Shown: piece by piece, positions 44,676 to 55,573 of the stretch | Layout: each line of letters begins with the position of its first letter | Position numbering within the stretch: the first letter of the stretch is position 1 | Source of the DNA: Halochromatium salexigens | GTDB lineage: Bacteria; Pseudomonadota; Gammaproteobacteria; Chromatiales; Chromatiaceae | Assembly: GCF_016653295.1 (NCBI RefSeq) | Contig: NZ_NHSF01000072.1 | Span: 1 to 64,000 of the forward strand | Length of the DNA stretch: 64,000 nucleotides | Direction: 5' to 3' | Notes under the pieces: model-generated | Told to the model about the DNA's origin: nothing | The model's input: only the letters and a program-made list of their open reading frames with translations | The model's database searches: none | Made by a program: the position numbers and the translations under genes

Positions 44676-45488
44676 ATGAAGCGAACCGTTTTCTTTGTCT
44701 CCGAGAGTACCGGCATCACCGCCGAAACCCTCGGTCAGAGCCTGCTCTCGCAATTCGATAACGTCGATTTCGAACAGGTCTACATGCCTTATATCAATAC
44801 CGAAGCACGAGCGCAGGCGCTCAAGCAACGGATGCGTGAGGCCGCCGAACGCGATGGCGCCCGCCCGCTAGTGTTCTCGACCATGCTCGATAGCGGGATC
44901 GCGGACATTCTCAAGCAGGGCGACTGCTTCCATCTGGAGCTTTTCGAGCAGTTCGTCGAGCCGCTGAGTGAAGAACTCGGCGTCTCGCCCAGCCGCCAAT
45001 CGGGTCGCAGTCACGCGATCACCAAGCCGAGCATGTACACCAAGCGCATCGAGGCGATCAATTTCGCCATGGCCAATGACGATGGCATGCGCCCGGATAA
45101 CTTCCGCCATGCCGATGTGGTCTTGGTCGGTGTCTCGCGCTCGGGCAAGACCCCAACCAGCCTCTATCTGGCCATCCACTATGGGCTGCGCGCGGCCAAT
45201 CATCCGCTCACCGAGGACGACTTCGAGCGCGAGGCCCTGCCGCCCGAGGTCTGCGCGGTCAAGGACAAGGTGTTCGGTCTGACCATCGAGGCGCGCCGGC
45301 TGCATCTGATCCGCGAGGAGCGCCGGCCGGGGAGCGAGTACGCCTCGCTGGCCCGCTGCCGCAACGATATCCGCCTCGCGCACGAGATGCTGGCGCGGCT
45401 CGGCGTGCCGGTACTCGATACCACCAGTCAGTCGATCGAGGAGATCTCGGCGCAGGTGCTGCGTGGTCTGCGCAATTCCGGGGGCTGA
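44676..45488 (+). CDS. ppsR: Phosphoenolpyruvate synthase regulatory protein (DUF299)
   Basis: The 270-residue protein is the bifunctional ADP-dependent kinase and pyrophosphorylase that switches PEP synthase off and on. Motifs: FFVSESTGITAETLGQSLLSQF at the N-terminus, the P-loop GVSRSGKTPTSLYLAIHYGLRAANHPL and the C-terminal VLDTTSQSIEEI. Length is typical (270-280). ATG 44676 starts the conserved sequence. Its target gene ppsA is not in the window. Confidence 0.94.
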   Translation: MKRTVFFVSESTGITAETLGQSLLSQFDNVDFEQVYMPYINTEARAQALKQRMREAAERDGARPLVFSTMLDSGIADILKQGDCFHLELFEQFVEPLSEELGVSPSRQSGRSHAITKPSMYTKRIEAINFAMANDDGMRPDNFRHADVVLVGVSRSGKTPTSLYLAIHYGLRAANHPLTEDDFEREALPPEVCAVKDKVFGLTIEARRLHLIREERRPGSEYASLARCRNDIRLAHEMLARLGVPVLDTTSQSIEEISAQVLRGLRNSGG

Positions 45489-45669
45489 TGATCGGGTCAT
45501 TGTGATCAGGCTGCCAAGCGTCGATAATGCCGCGCTTTCAGCGGAGTCGCGCTCCGCAGGTCAGGCCGGGTGCTGATGGCGCGCGTCGAGGCAACGCGCT
45601 GAGGTCGAGCCCGCGGATGCGCGTCTTCGCATTGAACCCATGAATCGAGAGAGACCGGAAGCGACTGTC

Positions 45670-46761
45670 ATGAAGCTTGGTATACCAACAGAGACGCTCG
45701 CCGGCGAACGGCGTGTCGCGACCACCCCCGAGATTGCCAAGAAGCTCATCGCGAAAGGCTTCGAGGTGCTGCTCGAGTCTGGCGCCGGGGTCGCCGCGCA
45801 CTACCCCGATGCCGCCTACGCCGGGGTCGGCGCGCAACTGGTCGAGCGCGCGGACTGTTTCGCCGCCGACATCGTGCTGAAGGTGCGCCGCCCGAGCGAG
45901 GAGGAGGCGCGCGCGGTGCGCTCCGGCAGTGTCTACATCAGCCTGGTCGAGGGCTGTGGCGAGGATCCACTGCTGGCGCGCATGGTCGAGAACGGAGTGC
46001 GGGTGCTGGCGATGGAGCGCATGCCGCGCATCTCGCGCGCGCAGTCGATGGATGCGCTCTCGTCGCAGAGCAACATCGCCGGCTATCGCGCGGTGATCGA
46101 GGCCGCCGCTCACTACGGCCGCTTCTTGCCGATGATGATGACCTCGGCGGGCTCGGCCAAGCCAGCGCGGCTGGTCGTGCTCGGCGCCGGCGTCGCGGGG
46201 CTGCAGGCGATCGCCACCGCGCGCCGGCTCGGCGCCGATGTGCTCGCCTACGATGTGCGCCCGGAGACCAAGGAGCAGATCGCCTCGCTCGGCGCCAAGC
46301 CGATCGAGCTGGATCTGGGCGAGAGCGGCGCCGGCGAGGGCGGCTATGCGAAGGAACTCTCGGCCGAGGCCAAGGCGCGGCAGCAACAACTGCTCGCCGA
46401 TGAGTTGGCCAAGGCGCATCTCATCATCACCACCGCGCTCATCCCCTGTCGGCCCGCGCCGGAGCTGATCACCACCGAGGTGGTGGAGCGCATGCGCACC
46501 GGCTCGGTGATCGTCGATCTGGCGGCGGCCAATGGCGGTAACTGCAAGCTCTCCAAACCCGATGAGGTGGTCGAGCACCAGGGGGTGATCATCGTCGGGC
46601 ACACCAACTATCCGTCGCTGGTGCCGGCCGATGCGAGCGCCTTTTACGCCAAGAATCTGTCCAATCTGCTCGAGATCATGGTCGATCCGTCCGATGCGGG
46701 TCCGGTGCTCAAGGATCTGACCGAGGACGAGATCACCGCGGCCATGCTGGTCGAACGCTGA
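45670..46761 (+). CDS. pntAA: NAD(P) transhydrogenase alpha subunit, part 1
   Basis: The 363-residue protein is the soluble NAD(H)-binding component of the proton-translocating transhydrogenase. It reads MKLGIPTETLAGERRVATTPE at the N-terminus, then RLVVLGAGVAGLQAIATARRLGADVLAYDVR (Rossmann) and IVDLAAANGGNCKLSKPDE near the C-terminus. The alpha subunit is split here in two genes (part 1 and the membrane part 2), as in many alphaproteobacteria and Chromatiaceae. ATG 45670 was used because the conserved part starts there. Confidence 0.95.
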   Translation: MKLGIPTETLAGERRVATTPEIAKKLIAKGFEVLLESGAGVAAHYPDAAYAGVGAQLVERADCFAADIVLKVRRPSEEEARAVRSGSVYISLVEGCGEDPLLARMVENGVRVLAMERMPRISRAQSMDALSSQSNIAGYRAVIEAAAHYGRFLPMMMTSAGSAKPARLVVLGAGVAGLQAIATARRLGADVLAYDVRPETKEQIASLGAKPIELDLGESGAGEGGYAKELSAEAKARQQQLLADELAKAHLIITTALIPCRPAPELITTEVVERMRTGSVIVDLAAANGGNCKLSKPDEVVEHQGVIIVGHTNYPSLVPADASAFYAKNLSNLLEIMVDPSDAGPVLKDLTEDEITAAMLVER

Positions 46762-46878
46762 GCGATTGCCTCCCGACGCAGACATCGGCGCCTGAGCGCG
46801 AAGCGCGACTCGGCGCACTGCGCGGCGCTCACTCACCACCCAACTGCTGCCACTCACTCATCATACGGAGTCCCCCGG

Positions 46879-47169
46879 ATGCCCGAATCCATCCTCGCGC
46901 TCTATGTCTTCGTGCTCGCCTGTTTCATCGGCTACTACGTGGTCTGGGGCGTCACACCCTCGCTGCATACGCCATTGGTGGCCCTGACCAATGCCATCTC
47001 CGGCATCGTGCTGGTCGGCGCCTTGCTAGTCACCGGGCTCGAGGAGGCCGGCATCGCGGCCTCCTTCTTCGGCTTTCTCGCGGTACTGCTCGCGAGCATC
47101 AATGTCTTCGGCGGTTTTCTGGTAACGCATCGCATGCTGTCGATGTTCAAGAAGAAGAAAAAGGGCTGA
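46879..47169 (+). CDS. pntAB: NAD(P) transhydrogenase alpha subunit, part 2
   Basis: The 96-residue protein consists mostly of three membrane helices, with [34 protein letters not shown], and ends with the basic tail [12 protein letters not shown]. This is the small membrane component of split transhydrogenases. It lies 117 bases after pntAA and 6 bases before pntB. A ribosome site (ggag) precedes the ATG. Confidence 0.94.
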   Translation: MPESILALYVFVLACFIGYYVVWGVTPSLHTPLVALTNAISGIVLVGALLVTGLEEAGIAASFFGFLAVLLASINVFGGFLVTHRMLSMFKKKKKG

Positions 47170-47175
47170 TCCGCG

Positions 47176-48582
47176 ATGGAACTACCACTCTCCCCAACCA
47201 CTCAGGCGCTGGCCTATCTGGTCTCGGCGATCCTGTTCATCTTCGCCCTCAAGGGGCTGACCCATCCGGCCACGGCGCGGCGCGGCAACCTGTTCGGCAT
47301 GCTCGGCATGGCGATCGCGATCGGTGCGACCCTCGCCGGAGCCGCCGTGCAGGGCTATTGGCTGATCGGTTTCGCGGGCATCATCGGCGCGGTGATCGGC
47401 ATCGTCGTCGCGCTGCGCATCCAGATGACGGCGATGCCGCAGCTGGTCGCCGCGCTGCATAGCTTCGTTGGCATGGCGGCGGTGCTGGTGGCGATCGGCA
47501 CCTTCATCAATCGCGCTCAGGCCGGCACGCTGAACGCGGTGCTCATGGGCGAACTCTCGGCTGGCATCGTCATCGGCGCCATCACCTTCACCGGCTCAGT
47601 GATCGCCTTCGCCAAGCTGCAGGGGCTCATGTCCGGGGCGCCGATCAAGTTCCTGGGCCAGCATGCGCTGAATGCGCTGATCGCCATCACCACCATCGTG
47701 CTGGCGGTGCACTTCGCGAGTACCGGCAGCTGGGTCTCGCTGGTGCTGATGACGCTCTTGGCCTTCGCCCTCGGTGGCACCCTGATCATCCCGATCGGCG
47801 GCGCCGACATGCCGGTGATCATCTCGATGCTGAACAGCTACTCGGGCTGGGCGGCGGCGGCGACCGGCTTCACCCTGCACAATCATCTGCTGATCATCGT
47901 CGGTGCGCTGGTCGGCTTCTCCGGCGCCATCCTCTCGTACATCATGTGTCGGGCGATGAACCGCAGCATCATCAATGTGGTGTTCGGCGGTTTCGGTACC
48001 GACAGCAGCAGTAGCGGCAGTGCCGGCGCGGTGGCGGCCGAGAAGGGCGTCAAATCGGCCTCGGTCGAGGACGCGGTGTATTGGATGGAGGATGCCAACC
48101 GCGTCATCGTCGTGCCCGGTTACGGCATGGCCGTGGCGCAGGCGCAGCATGCGCTGAAGGAGATGATGGAACTGCTGCAGGCGCGCGATGTGGACGTGAC
48201 GTTCGCGATCCACCCGGTCGCGGGCCGCATGCCCGGCCACATGAACGTGCTGCTGGCCGAGGCCGATATCCCCTACGATCAGGTCCAGGAGATGGACGAG
48301 ATCAACCCGGCCTTCCCGAGCACCGATGTGGTGCTGGTGGTCGGCGCCAATGATGTCGTCAACCCAGCCGCGAAGGAAGATCCCACGAGCCCGATCTACG
48401 GCATGCCGATCCTCGATGCCGGCAAGGCGCACCAGGTCTACTTCCTCAAGCGCTCCATGCGGCCGGGTTATTCAGGCGTCGATAACCTGCTGTTCTATAA
48501 AGACAACACCTCGCTGATCTTTGGCGATGCCAAGGACACCATTGAGGGGATCGTCACCTCGCTCAAGGGCGGCGGGCACTGA
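47176..48582 (+). CDS. pntB: NAD(P) transhydrogenase beta subunit
   Basis: The 468-residue protein has nine hydrophobic segments and a C-terminal NADP(H)-binding domain (VIVVPGYGMAVAQAQHALKEM, then VTFAIHPVAGRMPGHMNVLLAEADIPYDQV and VVLVVGANDVVNPAAKEDPTSPIYGMPILDA). With pntAA and pntAB it makes the complete proton pump that links NADH and NADPH pools. In phototrophs it is used to make NADPH from the proton gradient. A strong hairpin follows the stop. Confidence 0.96.
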   Translation: MELPLSPTTQALAYLVSAILFIFALKGLTHPATARRGNLFGMLGMAIAIGATLAGAAVQGYWLIGFAGIIGAVIGIVVALRIQMTAMPQLVAALHSFVGMAAVLVAIGTFINRAQAGTLNAVLMGELSAGIVIGAITFTGSVIAFAKLQGLMSGAPIKFLGQHALNALIAITTIVLAVHFASTGSWVSLVLMTLLAFALGGTLIIPIGGADMPVIISMLNSYSGWAAAATGFTLHNHLLIIVGALVGFSGAILSYIMCRAMNRSIINVVFGGFGTDSSSSGSAGAVAAEKGVKSASVEDAVYWMEDANRVIVVPGYGMAVAQAQHALKEMMELLQARDVDVTFAIHPVAGRMPGHMNVLLAEADIPYDQVQEMDEINPAFPSTDVVLVVGANDVVNPAAKEDPTSPIYGMPILDAGKAHQVYFLKRSMRPGYSGVDNLLFYKDNTSLIFGDAKDTIEGIVTSLKGGGH

Positions 48583-48604
48583 TCCGACCCTTGGCGGGTT
48601 CCTT

Positions 48605-48638
48605 CGGAAGGCGGCCCCTGCATGGGTGCCGCCTTCCG
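48605..48638. terminator. Strong terminator between pntB and gatB
   Basis: cggaaggcggc at 48605-48615 pairs perfectly with gccgccttccg at 48628-48638, an 11-bp stem with a 12-base loop that can pair further (ccc/ggg). It lies between two convergent genes and can serve both directions. Confidence 0.75.
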
Positions 48639-48648
48639 GGGGTCTGGT

Positions 48649-50091
48649 TCAACCCTTGAGCTTGTCCTTGAGCAAGGCGTTGACCTGCTGCGGGTTGGCC
48701 TTGCCCTGGCTCTGCTTCATCACCTGGCCGACGAAGAAGCCGAACACCTTCTCCTTGCCGGCCCGGTACTGTTCGACCTGCTGCGGGTTGGCGGCGATGA
48801 TGGCATCGATCATCTGCTCGATGGCGCCGCTGTCGGTGATCTGCTTCAGCCCCTTGGCCTCGATGATCTGATCGGCGTCGCCTTCGCCGGCCCAGATCGC
48901 CTCGAACACCTGCTTGGCGATCTTGCCGGAGAGGGTGTCGTCCTGGATGCGCTTGATCAACCCGGCGAGCTGCTCGCTGCTCACCGGACTCTCGCTGATC
49001 TCGAGACCGGCCTTGTTCAGTGCCGCCGCGAGTGCGCCGTTCATCCAGTTGGCGGCCAGCTTGGCATCGCCGGTGAGATCGACCACCGACTCATAGTAGC
49101 CGGCCGTGGCGCGGCTCGTGGTGAGCAGCGCGGCGTCATAGTCGCTGATGCCGTAAGCGTCTCGGAAGCGTTGTCGCATCGCATCCGGCAGCTCGGGCAG
49201 CTCGGCGGTGGCGGCCTCGATGAAGGCCTCGTCGAGCTCGACCGGCAATAGGTCCGGATCGGGGAAGTAGCGGTAGTCGTTGGCCTCCTCCTTGGTGCGC
49301 ATCGAGCGCGTCTCGTCCTTGTCGGCGTCATAGAGCCGGGTCTCTTGGACCACGTTGCCGCCGTCCTCGAGCAGGTCGATCTGGCGCTCGATCTCGAATT
49401 CGATCGCCTTGTGCAGGAAGCGAAACGAGTTGATGTTCTTGATCTCGGCACGGGTGCCGAAGGGCTCACCGGGGCGACGCACCGAGACATTGGCATCGAC
49501 CCGGAACGAGCCCTCCTGCATATTGCCGTCGCTGATGCCGATCCAACGCACTAGCTGATGGATCTTGCGCGCGTAGGCCACGGCCTCCTCGGCCGAGCGC
49601 AGATCGGGCTCGGAGACGATCTCGAGCAGCGGGGTGCCGGCGCGGTTGAGATCGATGCCGGTCAGGTCGCCACCCGCACCGGAGAAGCTCCCGTGCAAGG
49701 ATTTGCCGGCATCTTCCTCGAGATGCGCGCGAGTCACGCCGATGGTCTTCAGCGCGCCGTCGTCGAGCAGGATCTCGACCTGGCCACGACCGACGATGGG
49801 CAACTCGTACTGGCTGATCTGGTAGCCCTTGGGCAGATCGGGGTAGAAATAATTCTTGCGCGCGAACACCGAGCGCGGGGCGATCTCGGCGGCAATGGCA
49901 CACCCGAACTGCACGGCTCGCTGCACGGCCCCCTGGTTCAGCACCGGCAACACGCCGGGCAGGCCGAGGTCCACCGCGCAGGCCTGCGAGTTCGGCTCAG
50001 CGCCAAAGGCCGTCGAGGCGCCGGAGAAGATCTTCGAGTTGGTCGCGAGCTGGGTATGGATCTCCAGCCCGATCACGGGTTCCCATTGCAT
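48649..50091 (-). CDS. gatB: Aspartyl/glutamyl-tRNA amidotransferase subunit B
   Basis: The 480-residue protein has all typical parts: [79 protein letters not shown] and [16 protein letters not shown]. The C-terminal tRNA-binding YqeY-like region follows. ATG 50091 starts the conserved sequence; upstream in-frame codons are low-complexity. It lies apart from gatC-gatA, with a methyltransferase and a rhodanese gene between. GatCAB makes Gln-tRNA or Asn-tRNA from mischarged tRNA. Confidence 0.97.
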   Translation of the reverse strand: MQWEPVIGLEIHTQLATNSKIFSGASTAFGAEPNSQACAVDLGLPGVLPVLNQGAVQRAVQFGCAIAAEIAPRSVFARKNYFYPDLPKGYQISQYELPIVGRGQVEILLDDGALKTIGVTRAHLEEDAGKSLHGSFSGAGGDLTGIDLNRAGTPLLEIVSEPDLRSAEEAVAYARKIHQLVRWIGISDGNMQEGSFRVDANVSVRRPGEPFGTRAEIKNINSFRFLHKAIEFEIERQIDLLEDGGNVVQETRLYDADKDETRSMRTKEEANDYRYFPDPDLLPVELDEAFIEAATAELPELPDAMRQRFRDAYGISDYDAALLTTSRATAGYYESVVDLTGDAKLAANWMNGALAAALNKAGLEISESPVSSEQLAGLIKRIQDDTLSGKIAKQVFEAIWAGEGDADQIIEAKGLKQITDSGAIEQMIDAIIAANPQQVEQYRAGKEKVFGFFVGQVMKQSQGKANPQQVNALLKDKLKG

Positions 50092-50297
50092 GCGGATTCG
50101 GTTCTCGTTAGTGGATCGCCGCGCGCTCGCCGCTGACTGGCCGGCGGGCGTCGGTTCGCGGATGATGCTGCATTCTAGCCCAACTCGCAGCGTGCCGATC
50201 CAGGTTGCTGCCTGACAGCCATCCGTCCAAGGGACTGCGTACCCAACTGGCCTGGCGGTGGAGCAAACCCTCATGCGGGGCGCGGTTGGGTGCAACC

Positions 50298-51107
50298 CTA
50301 TCGATACCCCTTGCGGCAGATCAACCTGACCGCACCGTAATGAAACGCGATGTCTGGCTGCAATCGCGCCCGATCGAACGCGGTTGCCATCGCCCGCTGC
50401 ATCTCGGCCGTTGCATAGCCGTGCGCACGCATGCGCTCGGCGCCGGATTCGAGCAGATCGCGCAGGTATCGAAGCTGATCGGCCCGATTGCGCGTCGTGT
50501 CGCTGCTGCTGATGACGGCTCGAGGGGTTTCCACCTGCACCTCGGCACCCAGGCTCTCGGCAATCTGCCTGAGTCGGCCACCAATGTAGGGGTCGCCGCC
50601 GCCGAGTTCGGCCTGGAAGCGGTTGAAGGCGTCCCACCAGGCCAGGATCGCCGGTTGCGGTGGGTCGAAACCGAAGCTGTGGTTGTCGACCTCGGTCAGG
50701 ATCACCGAGCCGGTCGGTTTGACCACACGCAGCAACTCGCGGATCCCGGCTGCGGCATCGTCGAGATGCTCGAGCAGCCAGATGGTGATGCCAATATCGA
50801 AGCGATCGTCGGGAAAGGGCAGGGTGCGGGCTTCCCCTTGCACCAGGCTGATGCGCTCGTGCTGCGCGAGCCAGGCATGTGCGGCCCGCAGGTGCCGGGC
50901 GCTGAGGTCAAGACCGGTCAGTGCCAACTGCGGTGCATGCTGCTCGATCAAATGCAGCTCTGCGCCCACGGCACAGCCGACCTCGAGTAGGCTTTGAGCG
51001 CCACTGAAGTCGAGCCCGTCGAAGACCGGCGTTGAGAGCATCTGCGCTTGCGCGATCAGACGCCGGCGTTCCTCATCACTGAAGCCGTGGATGTAGTGTT
51101 CCGCCAC
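50298..51107 (-). CDS. Class I SAM-dependent methyltransferase
   Basis: The 269-residue protein has a clear SAM-binding core: [17 protein letters not shown] (motif I), [57 protein letters not shown]. The C-terminal part has no recognised domain. Its substrate is not known; UbiE/methyltransferase-11-like small-molecule methylation is the general expectation. It lies between the rhodanese gene and gatB on the same strand (205-base gap to gatB). Confidence 0.85.
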   Translation of the reverse strand: MAEHYIHGFSDEERRRLIAQAQMLSTPVFDGLDFSGAQSLLEVGCAVGAELHLIEQHAPQLALTGLDLSARHLRAAHAWLAQHERISLVQGEARTLPFPDDRFDIGITIWLLEHLDDAAAGIRELLRVVKPTGSVILTEVDNHSFGFDPPQPAILAWWDAFNRFQAELGGGDPYIGGRLRQIAESLGAEVQVETPRAVISSSDTTRNRADQLRYLRDLLESGAERMRAHGYATAEMQRAMATAFDRARLQPDIAFHYGAVRLICRKGYR

Positions 51108-51173
51108 TGCTCAGCTCCGCCTCGCCAGTGATGAACGCCGGCTCCAGTGATCGGCGCAGTTGCCAGACAGCCT

Positions 51174-52121
51174 TTAGCAGGCGTCGCAAAGCTCGATCTT
51201 GGCGCTGATCGGTAGGCTGTCATCGCGCGCCCACTCCATCATGGAACCGTCGTAAAGGACGGCCTCCTCGTTGCCGAGTACCGCATAGGCCGCGAACCAG
51301 GTCAGGGCGGCGCGGTGACCGCTGTGGCAGAAGTGGACCTGCTCACCGTCGGTGGCGATTCCTCGGGCCTCGAACAGCGCCTTGAGTGCGCCCGGGCTGC
51401 GTAACGTGCCCGAGCCGCTGTCGCTGACCCAGTCATGCGGCAGGTGGCGCGAGCCGGGGATGGTGCCAGGTCGTTCGGCGTCGCCGCTGGTGTAGACGCC
51501 AACGAATTCACCTTCGCCGCGGGCATCGACTAGGGAAGTCTTCGCAGCGAGTGCGGCTCGGACGGCTTGCGCGTCGGGGACGAGTGCGGACTGGAAATTG
51601 GCCTGGTAGTCGGTTGTGGGACGGGTTTCGATGCCCCGCGCGAGCGGTGCGCCAGCGTCGGCATAGGCGACCAGGCCCCCGTCGAGGACGCTCACCTGCT
51701 CATGGCCAATCACCTTCAGGGTCCAGAAGACGCGCGCAGAGGCGGCGAGATCACCGGAGCCACGGCCGGTGGCGACGATCACGACATGGTCGTCGTTACC
51801 GACGCCGAGATCTCCGACCATCGTCTCGAGCTGCTCGATCGGGGGCAGCATCGAGGTCAGCTCACTCGCGTCGGTGCGTGCCGTTTTACTGTCCTGTTTC
51901 GGCGGCTGAGTGCGCCAACGATCGTAAGGGGCGTTCACGGCGCCTGGGATGTGGAAGCGCTGATAGTCTTTTGGCGATTGGATGTCCAGCACGACTAGAT
52001 CGGATTGGCCCTGGTCATCCTTGAGCCATTGGGCGTCGACGAGGGGCGGTGCGCTGGCGAGCGCTGGCGCGGTCAGGAATGCCAGGATGGCGAGGAGCAG
52101 ATACTCGAGTGGTCGGTTCAT
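51174..52121 (-). CDS. Exported tandem-rhodanese sulfurtransferase
   Basis: The 315-residue protein has a signal peptide (YLLLAILAFLTAPALASA) and two rhodanese domains. The second one has the catalytic loop HFCHSGHRAALTW with the active Cys, and the first has VATGRGSGDLAA instead and is thus inactive, as usual for thiosulfate sulfurtransferases. It probably transfers sulfane sulfur in the periplasm, which fits a sulfur-oxidising phototroph. The start was set at ATG 52121; an upstream GTG at 52133 is possible. It lies 66 bases before the methyltransferase and 106 bases after gatA on the same strand. Confidence 0.85.
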   Translation of the reverse strand: MNRPLEYLLLAILAFLTAPALASAPPLVDAQWLKDDQGQSDLVVLDIQSPKDYQRFHIPGAVNAPYDRWRTQPPKQDSKTARTDASELTSMLPPIEQLETMVGDLGVGNDDHVVIVATGRGSGDLAASARVFWTLKVIGHEQVSVLDGGLVAYADAGAPLARGIETRPTTDYQANFQSALVPDAQAVRAALAAKTSLVDARGEGEFVGVYTSGDAERPGTIPGSRHLPHDWVSDSGSGTLRSPGALKALFEARGIATDGEQVHFCHSGHRAALTWFAAYAVLGNEEAVLYDGSMMEWARDDSLPISAKIELCDAC

Positions 52122-52227
52122 GGGGTCTCGCACGAGCCATAGTCAGTGTGGTGTGAACGGACGATCACTGACACGCAGGTGCGGCCCCTGGTGCTGACCT
52201 TCAATCCGGGCTGCGGGGTCTGCGCAC

Positions 52228-53691
52228 TCAGGCGGCGAGGCGAGGCGTCATCCGATGCCAATCGGTGGCCTGCTGCAGCCGATGGGCGATGTTGAGCAGG
52301 CGGCCTTCCTGGAACACATTGCCGATCAACTGCAGCCCGACGGGCAGGCCATCGGCCGGTGCGACCGGGATCGACACGCCGGGCAGGCCAGCTAGGTTGG
52401 TGGCAATGGTGTAGATGTCGTTCAGGTACATCGCCACCGGGTCGTCGCGTTTGGCGCCGAGCGCGAAGGCGGTGCTCGGCGTGGTCGGCCCCATGATCAC
52501 ATCGACCTGCTCGAAGGCGCGCTTGAAGTCGTCGCTGATCAGATGGCGAAGCTGCTGCGCCTTGAGGTAGTAGGCGTCGTAATAGCCGGCCGAGAGCACA
52601 TAGGTGCCGATCATGATGCGGCGTTTGACCTCGGCGCCGAAGCCCTCGGCGCGGCTGCGCGTGTAGAGGTCTTCGAGATCTGTCGGCGCCTCGCAGCGAT
52701 GACCGTAGCGCACCCCGTCGAAGCGGGCGAGGTTCGAGGAGCACTCGGCCGGGGCGACGACGTAGTAGACCGGCACCGACAGCGGCGCGTTGGGCAGGCT
52801 GATCTCGTGCACGCTGGCGCCAAGGGCTTCGTACTCCTTGATCGCCGCTTCGATCGAGGCGGCAACGTTCGGGTCGAGTCCCTCGCCGAAGTATTCCTTC
52901 GGCAAGCCGATCTTGAGTCCGGCGATGTCGTCCTCGAGCTGAGCGCGATAGTCTGGCACCGGTTCATCGGCGCTGGTCGAGTCGCGCTCGTCGAAGCCGG
53001 CCATGGCCTGCAGCACCAACGCCGCATCGGCGGCGCTGCGCGCCAGCACACCGGCCTGATCCAGGCTGGAGGCGAAGGCGATCATGCCCCAACGCGAGCA
53101 GCGGCCATAGGTCGGCTTGATGCCGGTGATGCCGCAGAAAGCCGCCGGCTGGCGGATCGAGCCGCCGGTGTCGGTGCCGGTGGCCGCCGCGCAGAGTCCG
53201 GCCGCGACCGCCGCCGCCGAGCCGCCCGAAGAGCCGCCCGGAACGCGCTCGAGCCGCCACGGGTTGTGGACCGGGCCGTAATAGCTGGTCTCGTTCGATG
53301 AGCCCATCGCGAACTCATCCATATTGGTCTTGCCCAGCATCGCCACGCCGGCGGCTTGCAGGCGCTCGACCACGGTGGCGTCATAGGGCGCGACGAAGGT
53401 GTCGAGCATGCGTGAACCGCAGCTGGTCTTGATGCCGTTGGTGCAGAAGATGTCCTTGTGCGCGATCGGGATGCCGGTGAGCGGCCCCGCCGTGCCAGCG
53501 GCGAGCTGCTGATCGGCGCGCTCGGCCGCGGCCAGCGCCTGTTCGTCGGTCACCGTGATATAAGCGTTAAGGTGCTCGTCGAGCTGCTGGATACGCGCCA
53601 GATAGTGCGCGGTCAGTTCGCGCGCCGAGAACGCGCGAGCGCGCAGCGCGGCGGCAAGGGCGGTGATCGATTGCTCGTGCATGGCGTTCAC
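52228..53691 (-). CDS. gatA: Aspartyl/glutamyl-tRNA amidotransferase subunit A
   Basis: The 487-residue protein is an amidase-signature enzyme. The catalytic lysine is in [14 protein letters not shown], the Ser-Ser-Lys triad in [17 protein letters not shown] and [24 protein letters not shown]. It supplies ammonia to GatB from glutamine. Its start overlaps the gatC stop by 4 bases. The gene order gatC-gatA is normal; gatB is displaced by two genes. Confidence 0.97.
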   Translation of the reverse strand: MNAMHEQSITALAAALRARAFSARELTAHYLARIQQLDEHLNAYITVTDEQALAAAERADQQLAAGTAGPLTGIPIAHKDIFCTNGIKTSCGSRMLDTFVAPYDATVVERLQAAGVAMLGKTNMDEFAMGSSNETSYYGPVHNPWRLERVPGGSSGGSAAAVAAGLCAAATGTDTGGSIRQPAAFCGITGIKPTYGRCSRWGMIAFASSLDQAGVLARSAADAALVLQAMAGFDERDSTSADEPVPDYRAQLEDDIAGLKIGLPKEYFGEGLDPNVAASIEAAIKEYEALGASVHEISLPNAPLSVPVYYVVAPAECSSNLARFDGVRYGHRCEAPTDLEDLYTRSRAEGFGAEVKRRIMIGTYVLSAGYYDAYYLKAQQLRHLISDDFKRAFEQVDVIMGPTTPSTAFALGAKRDDPVAMYLNDIYTIATNLAGLPGVSIPVAPADGLPVGLQLIGNVFQEGRLLNIAHRLQQATDWHRMTPRLAA

Positions 53692-53975
53692 TCGACCACC
53701 CTCGGGACTAGGTAGAGACCATCCTCGGTCTGTGGCGCGATCTGCTGAAAGTGCTCGCGCTCGTTGGTCTCGGTGACGCGATCAGGGCGTAGCCGTTGCG
53801 CCATGTGCAGCGGGTGGGCCATGGGTTCGACCCCGGTGGTGTCGACGCAGCGCATCTGTTCAACGAGGTCGAGGATGTTGCTGAGTTCGGCGCTGAAGTG
53901 ATCGCGTTCGTCACGCTTCACGTCGAGCCGGGCAAGGTGCGCGATCTTGGCGACGTCGCGGGTGTCGAGGGCCAT
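53688..53975 (-). CDS. gatC: Aspartyl/glutamyl-tRNA amidotransferase subunit C
   Basis: The 95-residue protein has the GatC pattern ([34 protein letters not shown], then [13 protein letters not shown] and the C-terminal [11 protein letters not shown]). It stabilises the GatA-GatB complex. ATG 53975 was preferred over an upstream in-frame ATG because the conserved part begins there. It is the first gene of the gatCA operon and divergent from mreB. Confidence 0.93.
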   Translation of the reverse strand: MALDTRDVAKIAHLARLDVKRDERDHFSAELSNILDLVEQMRCVDTTGVEPMAHPLHMAQRLRPDRVTETNEREHFQQIAPQTEDGLYLVPRVVE

Positions 53976-54130
53976 CATATCGGTGCTTCGCAAACTGGGT
54001 TGAAGAGGTGTCGTACAGGGGTTGGATCAGCGCGATCGAACCGACCGGCCCGACCCTGTTTCTCCCGTCAAATTACCACAAGCAATCCTCGGCGCGCAGG
54101 CAAGGGGCGGTACGCTGGCCGATGATCCGC

Positions 54131-54159
54131 TTGCTCGGAGATGGCCACGTTGCTAAATT
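54131..54159 (+). promoter_or_regulatory. Candidate sigma-70 promoter upstream of mreB
   Basis: TTGCTC at 54131-54136 and TAAATT at 54154-54159 are separated by 17 bases, in the 454-base gene-free gap 53976-54429 between gatC and mreB. It would give a leader of about 265 bases. This gap holds no supported gene; short frames in it are low-complexity. Confidence 0.35.
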
Positions 54160-54191
54160 AGCCGAGATAATTCTCGTGGAAATCCCGTCAA

Positions 54192-54206
54192 GAACAAGCC
54201 TTGTTC
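54192..54206 (+). promoter_or_regulatory. Palindrome in the mreB leader
   Basis: The 15 bases gaacaagccttgttc form a perfect 7-bp inverted repeat around one base. It lies about 33 bases after the candidate -10 element, so it could be an operator or an RNA hairpin. Confidence 0.35.
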
Positions 54207-54390
54207 CCGCTCGATCGCGTTGACCGGCTAGAGTTCGCCTACACACGGCTGTGCATCCGCCGCTCCCTGAAGGCCTGTGCTCGATGCGATCTTCTCGGCG
54301 CCGATTCCGCTGGGACTTCACTCGATCAACCCCTTACCAAAGACTTGGTGCCACCTAATCTTGCGCCGCACCAGGTTCCCGTGCCGCTGA

Positions 54391-55476
<1,086 letters not shown>

Positions 55477-55573
55477 GCGAGACGGAGCGGCCGGGTTGAT
55501 CGCTTAGGCGACGCGGAGGTTCTTCGTTATCAACGCGTTATTCGATCGTAGGCCACCGCCGCTGCTGCGGCTA

